Below are positions 56,446 through 64,000 of a stretch of 64,000 nucleotides of DNA, one piece after another; the stretch's first letter is position 1; each line of letters opens with the position of its first letter. A program made the translations under genes and the position numbers. The notes below the pieces were generated by a model that worked only from the letters and a program-made list of their open reading frames with translations, was not told where the DNA came from and made no database searches. Source of the stretch: Rhodobacter sp. CZR27 (GTDB lineage: Bacteria > Pseudomonadota > Alphaproteobacteria > Rhodobacterales > Rhodobacteraceae); contig NZ_CP023548.1 of the NCBI RefSeq assembly GCF_002407205.1, positions 644,501-708,500 of the forward strand, given 5' to 3'.

Positions 56446-59382
56446 ATGTCCGCCGATACGACCACCGTCCCTGACTACAAGGACACCGTCTTCCTGCCCG
56501 AGACCGACTTTCCGATGCGCGCGGGCCTGCCCCAGCGCGAGCCGGAGTGGTTGAAGCGCTGGGCCGAGATCGGCGTCTACGACCGCCTGCGCGCCAAGGC
56601 CGCGGGCCGCGCGCCCTTCACGCTCCACGACGGCCCTCCCTATGCGAACGGCCACCTCCACATCGGGCACGCGCTGAACAAGATCCTCAAGGACATGGTG
56701 GTGCGCAGCCAGCAGATGATGGGCAAGGACGCCCGTTATGTCCCCGGCTGGGACTGCCACGGCCTGCCGATCGAATGGAAGATCGAGGAGCAGTACCGCG
56801 CGAAGGGCCTGAACAAGGACGACGTGGACGTGGTCGCCTTCCGGCAGGAGTGCCGGAAGTTCGCCGAAGGCTGGATCGACGTCCAGCGCGAGGAGTTCAA
56901 GCGCCTCGGCGTCACCGGCAACTGGGCCGAGCCCTACCTGACCATGGACTTCCACGCCGAGGCGGTGATCGCCGACGAGTTCATGAAGTTCCTGATGAAC
57001 GGCACGCTCTACCAGGGCTCGAAGCCGGTCATGTGGAGCCCGGTCGAGAAGACCGCGCTGGCCGAGGCCGAGGTCGAATACCACGACCACACCTCGCACC
57101 AGATCTGGGTGAGGTTTCCGATCGTGTCGGCCGGATCGTTCCCGGATGCCGAGGCGTGCCTGCATACCGAGGCGCTGGCGGCTTCGGTCGTGATCTGGAC
57201 CACGACGCCCTGGACCATCCCGCAGAACCGTGCGGTGGCCTTCTCGCCCGAGATCGCCTACGGCCTCTACCGCGTTGAGGCGGTGGCCGAGAACTCGACG
57301 GCGAAGATCGGCGAGACGGTGATCCTCGCCGACAAGCTGGCAGAGGGCATCTTCAAGTCGGCCCGCGTCGAGGGTTTCGCGCGTGTCCGCGGCGTCGCGG
57401 CCGAGGAGCTGCGCGGGCTGGTGCTGGCCCATCCGTTCCGCGGGCTTGAGGGCTCGGCCGGCGAATGGGACTTCGACGTTCCGATGCTGCCGGGCGAGCA
57501 TGTGACTGACGACGCAGGCACGGGCTTTGTCCATACCGCGCCCAGCCACGGCGACGACGACTACCAGCTGGGCCTGAAGTTCGGCCTGCCGATGACTTAC
57601 AACGTGCTCGAGGATGGCTCCTACCGCACCGACCTGCCGCTCTTCGGCGGGCAGGTCATCATCACGTCCGAGGGCAAGGAAGGCCCGGCCAACGTCGAGG
57701 TCATCAAGGCGCTCGCCCGCTCGGGCGCGCTGATCGCCAAGGGCAAGCTGAAGCACTCCTACCCGCATTCGTGGCGGTCGAAGGCACCGCTGATCTACCG
57801 CAACACGCCGCAGTGGTTCGTGGCGATCGACCACACCCTGAACGACGGCATGGGCGAGCACGGCGACACGATCCGCAAGCGCGCCCTGCGCTCGATCGAG
57901 GAACTGGTGAAGTTCACCCCCGTCTCGGGCCGGAACCGCCTGCATTCCATGATGGAGGCGCGGCCCGACTGGGTGCTGTCGCGCCAGCGGGCATGGGGCG
58001 TGCCGCTGACCTGCTTCGTGAAGAAGGGGGCGCGGCCCACCGATCCCGACTTCCTGCTGAAGGATCCGGCCGTCAACGCCCGCATCGTCGCGACCTTCGA
58101 GGCGAAGGGTGCGGACGTCTGGTACGTCGACGGCTTCAAGGCCGAGATCCTCGCCGGGCTTCACGACCCCGAGGCCTACGATCAGGTCTTCGACGTGCTC
58201 GACGTCTGGTTCGACAGCGGATCGACCCACGCCTTCGTGCTGCGCGACCGCGCGGACGGCTCCGAGGACGGCCTCGCCGACCTCTACCTCGAAGGCACCG
58301 ACCAGCACCGCGGCTGGTTCCACTCCTCGATGCTGCAGGCCTGCGGCACCAAGGGGCGGGCGCCCTATCGCGGCGTGCTGACCCACGGCTTCACGCTGGA
58401 CGAGAAGGGCATGAAGATGTCCAAGTCGCTCGGCAACACGGTCGCGCCGCAGCAGGTGATCGACGAATACGGCGCCGACATCCTGCGGCTCTGGGTGGCG
58501 CAGTCGGACTTCACCGTGGACCTGCGCATCGGCAAGGAGATCCTGAAGGGCACCGCCGACAGCTACCGCCGCCTGCGCAACACCATGCGCTACATGCTGG
58601 GCGCGCTCGCGGGCTTCTCCGAGGCCGAACGGGTCGAGCCGGCTGACATGCCGGAACTGGAGCGCTGGGTGCTGCATCGCCTCGCGGAACTCGACGTCGA
58701 GGTGAGGAAGGGCTACGCCACCTATGACTTCCAGGGCGTGTTCCAGCGGCTCTTCACCTTCTGCACCACCGACCTCTCGGCCTTCTACTTCGACATCCGC
58801 AAGGACGCGCTCTATTGCGACGGCCCGGCAAGCCTCCGCCGCCGCGCGGCCCGGACGGTCATGGACCTGCTGTTCCACCGCCTGACGACCTGGTTCGCGC
58901 CGATCCTCGTCTTCACGATGGAGGACGTCTGGCTCTCGCGCTTCCCCGGTGCCGACAGTTCGATCCATCTGCAGGACATTCCCGACACCCCTGCCGACTG
59001 GCGCGACGAGCCGCTGGCGGCGAAATGGGCGACGCTGCGGCAGGTGCGCCGCGCCGTCACGGCGGCGCTCGAGGTGCAGCGGACGGCCAAGGTCATCGGC
59101 GCGAGCCTCGAGGCCGCTCCGGTCGTGCATGTCGCGGATGCCGAGGTGCTTCAGGCGCTGAAGTCGGTGAACTTCGCCGAGGTCTGCATCACCTCGGATC
59201 TCGTGCTGACGGGCGATCCCGAGCCGAACGAGGCCTTCCGTCTGCCCGAGGTTCCGGGGGTCGGCGTCGTGTTCGAAAAGGCCGAGGGCGAGAAATGCGA
59301 GCGCTGCTGGCAGATCCTGCCCGATGTGGGCTCGCACAAGCACCCGGGCACCTGCGCCCGGTGCAATGACGTGCTCGGATGA
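56446..59382 (+). CDS. ileS: Isoleucine--tRNA ligase
   Basis: Charges tRNA(Ile) and edits valine. The 978-residue product has the HIGH motif at 72-75 (GPPYANGHLHIGHALNKILKD cut at the family motif), the editing domain with WTTTPWTIPQNRAVAF, KMSKS near 655-660 ([11 protein letters not shown]) and a C-terminal zinc finger, CERCWQILPD...CARCNDVLG. ATG 56446 (MSADTTTVPDYKDTVFLPETDFPMRAGL) is the family start; an upstream in-frame start at 56380 is not supported. The next gene begins inside its last codons. Confidence 0.97.
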   Translation: MSADTTTVPDYKDTVFLPETDFPMRAGLPQREPEWLKRWAEIGVYDRLRAKAAGRAPFTLHDGPPYANGHLHIGHALNKILKDMVVRSQQMMGKDARYVPGWDCHGLPIEWKIEEQYRAKGLNKDDVDVVAFRQECRKFAEGWIDVQREEFKRLGVTGNWAEPYLTMDFHAEAVIADEFMKFLMNGTLYQGSKPVMWSPVEKTALAEAEVEYHDHTSHQIWVRFPIVSAGSFPDAEACLHTEALAASVVIWTTTPWTIPQNRAVAFSPEIAYGLYRVEAVAENSTAKIGETVILADKLAEGIFKSARVEGFARVRGVAAEELRGLVLAHPFRGLEGSAGEWDFDVPMLPGEHVTDDAGTGFVHTAPSHGDDDYQLGLKFGLPMTYNVLEDGSYRTDLPLFGGQVIITSEGKEGPANVEVIKALARSGALIAKGKLKHSYPHSWRSKAPLIYRNTPQWFVAIDHTLNDGMGEHGDTIRKRALRSIEELVKFTPVSGRNRLHSMMEARPDWVLSRQRAWGVPLTCFVKKGARPTDPDFLLKDPAVNARIVATFEAKGADVWYVDGFKAEILAGLHDPEAYDQVFDVLDVWFDSGSTHAFVLRDRADGSEDGLADLYLEGTDQHRGWFHSSMLQACGTKGRAPYRGVLTHGFTLDEKGMKMSKSLGNTVAPQQVIDEYGADILRLWVAQSDFTVDLRIGKEILKGTADSYRRLRNTMRYMLGALAGFSEAERVEPADMPELERWVLHRLAELDVEVRKGYATYDFQGVFQRLFTFCTTDLSAFYFDIRKDALYCDGPASLRRRAARTVMDLLFHRLTTWFAPILVFTMEDVWLSRFPGADSSIHLQDIPDTPADWRDEPLAAKWATLRQVRRAVTAALEVQRTAKVIGASLEAAPVVHVADAEVLQALKSVNFAEVCITSDLVLTGDPEPNEAFRLPEVPGVGVVFEKAEGEKCERCWQILPDVGSHKHPGTCARCNDVLG

Positions 59383-59611
59383 GGCGATCCGCGGGGTCCT
59401 GATGGACCTCGCGCAGGAACGGGGCAGGGGCCGCAGCTTCTGCCCCTCGGAAGCCGCGCGGCGCCTGGCGCCCGAGTGGAGACAGTTGATGCCCGACATC
59501 CGCCGCGTGGCGCAAGCCTGCGCCGCCGAGGGTCTGCTCTGCGCGACACAGAGGGGCCGGCCGGTCGATCCCCGCACGGCACGCGGGCCGATCCGGCTCG
59601 CGCTGCCATGA
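59366..59611 (+). CDS. DUF3253 family small protein
   Basis: 81 residues, MTCSDEAIRGVLMDLAQERGRGRSFCPSEAARRL and then PEWRQLMPDIRRVAQACAAEGLL and CATQRGRPVDPRTARGPIRLAL, the DUF3253 pattern of a winged-helix-like fold. The chosen ATG overlaps the end of ileS by 17 bases; ATG 59402 would delete the first helix. Its stop overlaps the ogt-like start (ATGA), suggesting a shared role or at least shared expression with the alkyltransferase. Confidence 0.85.
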   Translation: MTCSDEAIRGVLMDLAQERGRGRSFCPSEAARRLAPEWRQLMPDIRRVAQACAAEGLLCATQRGRPVDPRTARGPIRLALP

Positions 59612-60051
59612 AGGCCTCGTTCCTCTCGCCCCTCGGCCGGCTGGTCCTGACCGAGGAGGACGGACGCCTCACGCGGCTGGCCTGGAGCGACGAGCCGGGC
59701 GGCGAGACCTCGCCCCTGCTCGACGAGGCCATCGCGCAGGTGCAGGCCTATTTCGACCGGCGCCTGACGGTTTTCGACCTGCCGCTTGAGCTGGGCGAGG
59801 GGCGGCAGGCGCTGTTCCTCAAGGCGCTGCGGCGCATCCCCTTCGGCGAGACGCGGCGCTATGACGAGCTGGCGAAGGCGCTCGGCATCAGCGCGCAGGC
59901 GGTGGGGCAGGCTTGCGGGCGTAATCCGCTGCCGATCCTCGTGCCCTGCCACCGGGTGCTCGCGGCCACGGGGCTGGGCGGTTTCTCGGCGCCCGGCGGG
60001 ATCGAGACCAAGGTCGCGCTTCTCCGTCACGAGGGTGCGCTTCTGCTCTGA
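59608..60051 (+). CDS. ogt: Methylated-DNA--protein-cysteine S-methyltransferase (Ogt type)
   Basis: The 147-residue repair protein transfers alkyl groups from O6-alkylguanine to its own cysteine C114 in LVPCHRVLAATG. The DNA-binding helix-turn-helix precedes it (IPFGETRRYDELAKALGISAQAVGQACGRNPLPI, shown here as a pattern of the ATase domain), and the N-terminal domain is short. It lacks the Ada zinc domain. It starts four bases before the DUF3253 stop. Confidence 0.93.
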   Translation: MKASFLSPLGRLVLTEEDGRLTRLAWSDEPGGETSPLLDEAIAQVQAYFDRRLTVFDLPLELGEGRQALFLKALRRIPFGETRRYDELAKALGISAQAVGQACGRNPLPILVPCHRVLAATGLGGFSAPGGIETKVALLRHEGALLL

Positions 60052-60119
60052 TCCTCGGGGCTTGCGGATCGGCCCTTGCCCGGCTAGCCGTGGTCCGATG
60101 TCACGATGGGCGGGCCAGA

Positions 60120-60956
60120 ATGAGTGTCGGCGTCCTGTTGGCGGTGCTTGGCGCGGCCTTCCTTCACGCAAGCTGGAACGCGATCATCAAGGTCGGCAGT
60201 TCCAAGGTCTCGGCCATGGTGATCCTGTCGGTGGCCGAGGTGCCGATCGGCCTTGCCGTGGCCCTGACCCGGCCCTGGCCCGCGGCCGAGGTCTGGCCCT
60301 GGGTGCTGGCGGCGGGCTGCTGCCACTTCGCCTACAAGTCCTTCCTCACCTTCGCCTACGAGCACGGGGACCTGTCCCGCGTCTATCCCATCGCGCGCGG
60401 CGCGGCGCCGATGGTGGTGGCGCTGGTCGGCGCGGCGACGCTGCCCGATGCGGTGAGCGCGGGCCAGTATGCCGGCATCACGGTGCTGGGCCTCGGCATC
60501 CTGATGATGGCGCGCGGCGTCTTCATCGGCGGCGAGGAGCGGCGCCTGCTGCCCTATGCGCTGGGCTCGGCGGCGGCCACGGCCTGCTACACGATGATCG
60601 ACGGGCTGGGCGCGCGCGTCTCGGGCGATGCGGTGGCCTATGTCGCCTGGGTCTTCGTTGCCGACGGGCTGATGTTCACGCTCGGCATGGTCGCGTGGCG
60701 CGGGTGGGCGCTGCTCCGGGCCGACCGCCGCGCCTGGGCGGCGGGGACGCTGGCCTGCGCGGCCTCCTATGGCGCCTATGCGATCTCGATCTGGGCGATG
60801 ACGGTCGCGCCCATCGCCGTGGTGGCGGCGCTGCGCGAGACCTCGATCCTGTTCGCCGTGCTGATCGGCTGGCTTGCCTTCGGCGAGCGGATGACGCGCG
60901 ACAAGGCCATCGCCGCCGGCCTGATCGTCGGGGGCGTGATGCTGACGCGGCTCTAG
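60120..60956 (+). CDS. EamA/DMT family transporter
   Basis: 278 residues with about ten membrane helices in two EamA repeats: the first opens GVLLAVLGAAFLHASWNAIIKVG and the second LPYALGSAAATACYTMIDGLGAR, with conserved FLTFAYEHGDLSRVYPIARGAAPMVVAL. Drug/metabolite exporters of this type move small metabolites; the substrate is unknown. ATG 60120 places the first helix at the N-terminus. It converges on pcs with one base between the stop codons. Confidence 0.92.
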   Translation: MSVGVLLAVLGAAFLHASWNAIIKVGSSKVSAMVILSVAEVPIGLAVALTRPWPAAEVWPWVLAAGCCHFAYKSFLTFAYEHGDLSRVYPIARGAAPMVVALVGAATLPDAVSAGQYAGITVLGLGILMMARGVFIGGEERRLLPYALGSAAATACYTMIDGLGARVSGDAVAYVAWVFVADGLMFTLGMVAWRGWALLRADRRAWAAGTLACAASYGAYAISIWAMTVAPIAVVAALRETSILFAVLIGWLAFGERMTRDKAIAAGLIVGGVMLTRL

Positions 60957-60957
60957 C

Positions 60958-61656
60958 TCAGGCGGTGCGGCGCTCGGGAATGATCTGCTGCGCGATGCCG
61001 GCGACGACGAGGTAGACCGAGGTCACGACCAGCCCCCAATGCGCCCAGCTTTCCTCGTTGAACTCGACCCAGGCGGCCCAGGCGGCGAAGAACACCCAGG
61101 CGGCGGCGATCGGCAGCGAGATCGCGCGCCAGCGGTCGGTGCGGACCGGGTGGATGAACCTGAGGTTGGTGAACATCGCGACTGTCAGAGCCACGACGAT
61201 GCCGAGGATCGTGAGCTGCCCCGGAGAGATCGCGAAGAGCACCAGCACGACCATGTTCCAGCAGGCGGGAAAGCCCGCGAAGGAATAGTCCTTGGTCTTC
61301 ATCCGCGTGTCGGCGAAGTAGATCACCGAGCCATAGACGATGACGATGATGGCGATCCAGCCGGTCCAGCCGGTCAGCATCCCCGACTTGAACAGCGCAT
61401 AGGCGGGGATGAAGACATAGGTCAGGTAGTCGATGATCAGGTCGAGCAGCACGCCGTCATAGGTCGGCCAGTTGTGCTTGACGTCGAACTTGCGCGCCAG
61501 CGGCCCGTCGATGCCGTCCACGAACAGCGCGACGACGAGCCAGAGGAACATCAGGCTCCATTCCTCCTCGACGGCGGCGAGCATGGCCAGCATCGAGAGC
61601 ACGGCCCCGGTGGCGGTCAACAGATGGACGGACAAGGCTTTGAGGCGCGCGTTCAT
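60958..61656 (-). CDS. pcs: Phosphatidylcholine synthase
   Basis: Joins CDP-diacylglycerol and choline to phosphatidylcholine in the inner membrane, a bacterial one-step route found in alphaproteobacteria. The 232-residue polytopic protein carries the CDP-alcohol phosphotransferase motif in the Pcs variant: VDGIDGPLARKFDVKHNWPTYDG then LLDLIIDYLTYVF, with the acidic residues DG..AR...DG..LD...D. Other Pcs features are YFADTRMKTKDYSFAGFPACWN and the FIHPVRTDRWR segment. ATG 61656 (MNARLKALSVHLL) is preferred over the longest start 61713. The choline sulfatase elsewhere in the window could supply choline. Confidence 0.93.
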   Translation of the reverse strand: MNARLKALSVHLLTATGAVLSMLAMLAAVEEEWSLMFLWLVVALFVDGIDGPLARKFDVKHNWPTYDGVLLDLIIDYLTYVFIPAYALFKSGMLTGWTGWIAIIVIVYGSVIYFADTRMKTKDYSFAGFPACWNMVVLVLFAISPGQLTILGIVVALTVAMFTNLRFIHPVRTDRWRAISLPIAAAWVFFAAWAAWVEFNEESWAHWGLVVTSVYLVVAGIAQQIIPERRTA

Positions 61657-61806
61657 CCGACCGTCATGCCGCAATCCCGCAGGGCAGGCAAGCCCGGCCA
61701 AGGGTCGCAGCACCCTCCGTCGGCCGGAAGCTGACCATGCGTCCGGCCCGTCCCCCTGTCCCGGCGGATGCGGTGTCTGCCGCTCCGGGATCGGTCGGCC
61801 GGGTGA

Positions 61807-62727
61807 TCATGCCCGTGGGTGGGCGCGGGCGTAGACCTCCATCAGCCGGGCGCCGTCCACCGCGGTATAGACCTGGGTCGTGGACAGCGAGGCATGGCCC
61901 AGAAGCTCCTGGATCGCGCGCAGGTCGCCGCCCGCGTTCAGGAGATGCGTCGCGAAGGAATGGCGCATGGCATGGGGCGTGGCGGTCGGCGGCAGGCCCA
62001 GCACGGCCCGCGCGCGCTCCATCACCTTGGCTACCAGCCGCGGGTTCAGCGCGCCGCCGCGCGCGCCGCGGAACAGCGCGCCCGAGGTCAGGTCGAACGG
62101 GCAGAGGCCGGCGTAACGCCCCACGGCCTCGCGCGCGGCGGGAAGCGTGGGAACCAGCCGCTCCTTCCCGCCCTTGCCGATGATGCGCAGCACCTCGGGC
62201 AAGGGATGCGCCGAGGCCGGAAGCCCCAGCGCCTCGGAAATCCTGAGGCCGCAGCCGTAGAGCAGCGTCACCACCGCCTCGTCGCGGGCGCGGATCCAGT
62301 CCTCGGCCGAGTCCTCGGCCACGGTGGCGATCATCGCCTTCGCATCCGGCACCGACAGCGGGCGGGGCAGCTTGCGGCGGAACTTCGGGCTGCGGGCCGA
62401 CAGGACCGCCGTGGCATCCACGCCCTCGCGCTCGGCCAGCCAGCCGGTGAACTGCCGCACCGCCGAGAGCGACCGGGCAAGCGAGCGCGCCCCAAGACCC
62501 CGGGCGCGTTCATGCGCCATCCAGGCGCGCAGGTCGGCGTGGGGGATCCCGGCCAGCGTCTTCAGCCCGTAGCCTTCCCCGAGGTGCCCGGCGAGAAAGG
62601 CGAGCCAGCCGCCGACATCGGCCGCATAGGCCTTCAGCGTGGCCTCGGCTGCGCCGTCGATCACCCGCAGATGGTCGAGCCACGCCTGAAGCGCATCGCG
62701 CGCCGCGGGCGGGATCGAAAGGCTCAT
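61807..62727 (-). CDS. xerC: Tyrosine recombinase XerC
   Basis: Resolves chromosome dimers at dif with XerD. The 306-residue product has an N-terminal SAM-like DNA-binding domain and the catalytic set R162 (GLRISEAL), K188 (GKGGKER), H252 and R255 (PHAMRHSFATHLL), H278 (LGHASLS) and Y287 (TTQVYTAV). Its start overlaps the DUF484 stop by four bases. DUF484-xerC pairing is common in proteobacteria. Confidence 0.95.
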   Translation of the reverse strand: MSLSIPPAARDALQAWLDHLRVIDGAAEATLKAYAADVGGWLAFLAGHLGEGYGLKTLAGIPHADLRAWMAHERARGLGARSLARSLSAVRQFTGWLAEREGVDATAVLSARSPKFRRKLPRPLSVPDAKAMIATVAEDSAEDWIRARDEAVVTLLYGCGLRISEALGLPASAHPLPEVLRIIGKGGKERLVPTLPAAREAVGRYAGLCPFDLTSGALFRGARGGALNPRLVAKVMERARAVLGLPPTATPHAMRHSFATHLLNAGGDLRAIQELLGHASLSTTQVYTAVDGARLMEVYARAHPRA

Positions 62728-63404
62728 GACAGCCAGCGGCGCATCGTGCGCTCGAACACCCCGGCGAAGAAGGCGAGCAGGTCGGTGCCCTGCGTCGGCT
62801 TGAAATGGCCCGGGTCTTCGGACCCCATCACCAGCATCCCCGGCAGCCGCCCGCGCCCGAAATCGAGCCGCATCAGCGCCTCGGATCCCATCCGCCCGCC
62901 GTAGAGCGGCGAGTCGGGCAGCGCACGGCGCAGCGTCACCGGCCGCAGCGACACGTTGCGTCCGCCCATGATGTAGTCGGCGACAAAGCCCGGCTCGGCC
63001 ACGAACAGGACATCTCCGACCCGGCGCAGGGCCGGGTCCTCGTCCCGCTGCGCGCTTTCCAGCACCAGCCGCATGCAGTCCACGCGCAGGGTCTGCGCGA
63101 CCTCTCCGGCGAGGCTCGTCAGGAATTCCTCGAAGGTCAGCGGATCCAGCATCTGCAGGATCGCCCGATGGATCAGGTTGGTGCCGGCGAGGTTCTCGTA
63201 GGCGGCGGCGATGACAGAGCGATGCGTGTCCTCGAGCCGGTCGAGCCGGCCCTCCAGACGCTCCATCGCGATGCCGCGCAGGTCGATCACGTTGCCGCCC
63301 ATCGCACGCTCGTTCGCCGCGATCAGCGCCTTCATCAGGTCGCGATCCTCGAGGATCATCTCGGGGGTCGCGAGGATCTTGTCGCGCAGGTCCTGTTCGA
63401 TCAT
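62724..63404 (-). CDS. DUF484 family protein
   Basis: 226 residues: an N-terminal helical region (MIEQDLRDKILATPEMILEDRDLMKALIAAN) with a coiled coil (about 45-70), then a GAF-like domain ending PGMLVMGSEDPGHFKPTQGTDLLAFFAGVFERTMRRWL. No catalytic residues are known for the family. It is translationally coupled to xerC; the transaldolase-family gene lies upstream with a 22-base gap. Confidence 0.92.
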   Translation of the reverse strand: MIEQDLRDKILATPEMILEDRDLMKALIAANERAMGGNVIDLRGIAMERLEGRLDRLEDTHRSVIAAAYENLAGTNLIHRAILQMLDPLTFEEFLTSLAGEVAQTLRVDCMRLVLESAQRDEDPALRRVGDVLFVAEPGFVADYIMGGRNVSLRPVTLRRALPDSPLYGGRMGSEALMRLDFGRGRLPGMLVMGSEDPGHFKPTQGTDLLAFFAGVFERTMRRWLS

Positions 63405-63426
63405 GCCGCCCTCGCCGGTGCCGCGG

Positions 63427-64000
63427 TTACTTGGACAGGATCGTCTGCCCGGTCTTCGCCCAGTCGGCGTTGAAGAGGTCGAGCCCCTTGTCGGTCAGCA
63501 CGTGGTTCGCCAGCGACTTGATGACCGAGGGCGGCGCGGTGATGACGTCCGCGCCGATCCGGGCGCAGTCGGCAACATGGTTCGGCGTGCGGATCGAGGC
63601 GGCGAGCACCTGGGTCTTGAAGTCGTAGTTGTCATACACCTGGCGGATGTCGGCGATCAGGTCGATGCCGTCGAGGTTGATGTCGTCCAGCCGGCCGATG
63701 AAGGGCGAGATGAAGGTCGCGCCCGCCTTGGCCGCCAGCAGCGCCTGGTTGACCGAGAAGCAGAGCGTCACGTTGACCATGCGGCCCTCGTCCGAGAGCA
63801 CCTTGCAGGCCCGGAGGCCGTCCCAGGTCAGCGGCACCTTCACCGTGATGTTCGGGGCGAGCTCGGCCAGGTGGCGGCCTTCCTCGATCATGTCGTCGGC
63901 CTTGGAGGCGACGACCTCGGCCGAGACGGGACCGGACACGAGCTGGCAGATCTCGCGCGTGACCTCCAGAATGTTGCGTCCGGACTTCAGGATCAGGGAC
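63427..64000 (-). CDS. fsa: Fructose-6-phosphate aldolase/transaldolase family, 5' end outside window
   Basis: The frame is open from the right edge and ends at 63427, giving about 190 residues of the short (TalC/FSA-type, roughly 215-residue) transaldolase fold. The catalytic lysine is in [66 protein letters not shown] and the C-terminal DWAKTGQ are typical. Such enzymes act on fructose 6-phosphate or as transaldolase in the pentose phosphate route; sequence alone does not separate the two. The N-terminus lies beyond 64000. Confidence 0.92.
   Translation of the reverse strand, partial: SLILKSGRNILEVTREICQLVSGPVSAEVVASKADDMIEEGRHLAELAPNITVKVPLTWDGLRACKVLSDEGRMVNVTLCFSVNQALLAAKAGATFISPFIGRLDDINLDGIDLIADIRQVYDNYDFKTQVLAASIRTPNHVADCARIGADVITAPPSVIKSLANHVLTDKGLDLFNADWAKTGQTILSK

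Overview
The window is a GC-rich, gene-dense chromosomal segment of an alphaproteobacterium close to Rhodobacter/Cereibacter sphaeroides. This rests on family content (GcrA, class I LysRS, GatB with a GluRS, phosphatidylcholine synthase, the trpC-moaC-moeA-lexA order) and on GTTC-N7-GTTC SOS boxes in front of lexA, the alphaproteobacterial/R. sphaeroides type. About 55 genes were recognised. I saw no tRNA, rRNA, insertion sequence, prophage or CRISPR array; the region reads as core chromosome.

Layout. 1-6.1 kb: end of an aminotransferase, a DUF4177-like protein, gatB, a lytic transglycosylase-like protein and valS. 6.2-9.2 kb: an Lrp/AsnC regulator divergent from an ornithine-decarboxylase-type enzyme, then a DUF2235 hydrolase. 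9.4-15 kb: gltA, gltX, comEC, lexA. 15-24.2 kb: moeA-moaC-trpC and trpD-trpG on the minus strand, a polysaccharide-deacetylase-like gene carrying an apparent frameshift, then trpE and ppiD. 24.5-30.2 kb: AsmA-like protein, gcrA, argD-argF and a small conserved protein. 30.3-36.9 kb: Gre factor/Nudix pair, OsmC, nadD, ettA, several very small membrane or zinc proteins, a cold-shock gene, and an alpha/beta hydrolase. 37-44.9 kb: choline sulfatase, class I lysyl-tRNA synthetase, a TerB-like protein, a PBP4-type carboxypeptidase, a HugZ-like flavin protein and a SulP transporter. 45.2-52.7 kb: an acetate-activation cluster (acs, adk, a cNMP/CBS/nucleotidyltransferase protein, a response regulator, and a kinase-like sensor fused to a DEDDh exonuclease). 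52.8-64 kb: truA, ycjX-ycjF-like pair, ileS, DUF3253, ogt-like, EamA transporter, pcs, xerC, DUF484 and a transaldolase-family aldolase running off the end.

The most interesting unit is the all-plus-strand cluster at 45225-52687. AMP-forming acetyl-CoA synthetase is followed by an adenylate kinase that can recycle its AMP, then by three signalling/nuclease proteins. The last protein has the architecture of a membrane sensor kinase that lost its catalytic parts and gained a complete DnaQ-type exonuclease domain. The adenylate kinase has an N-terminal extension encoded by five 39-bp tandem repeats, each carrying a palindrome.

Regulatory DNA is also informative. A predicted leaderless 16-codon peptide with four isoleucine codons and a hairpin precedes ileS. 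Three 15-bp inverted repeats at exact 21-bp spacing sit between the Lrp regulator and its divergent neighbour, and one overlaps the regulator's predicted -35. Three GTTC words at exact 11-bp period precede lexA. All positions come from reading the sequence by eye; family assignments rest on recognised motifs, and no database search was run.
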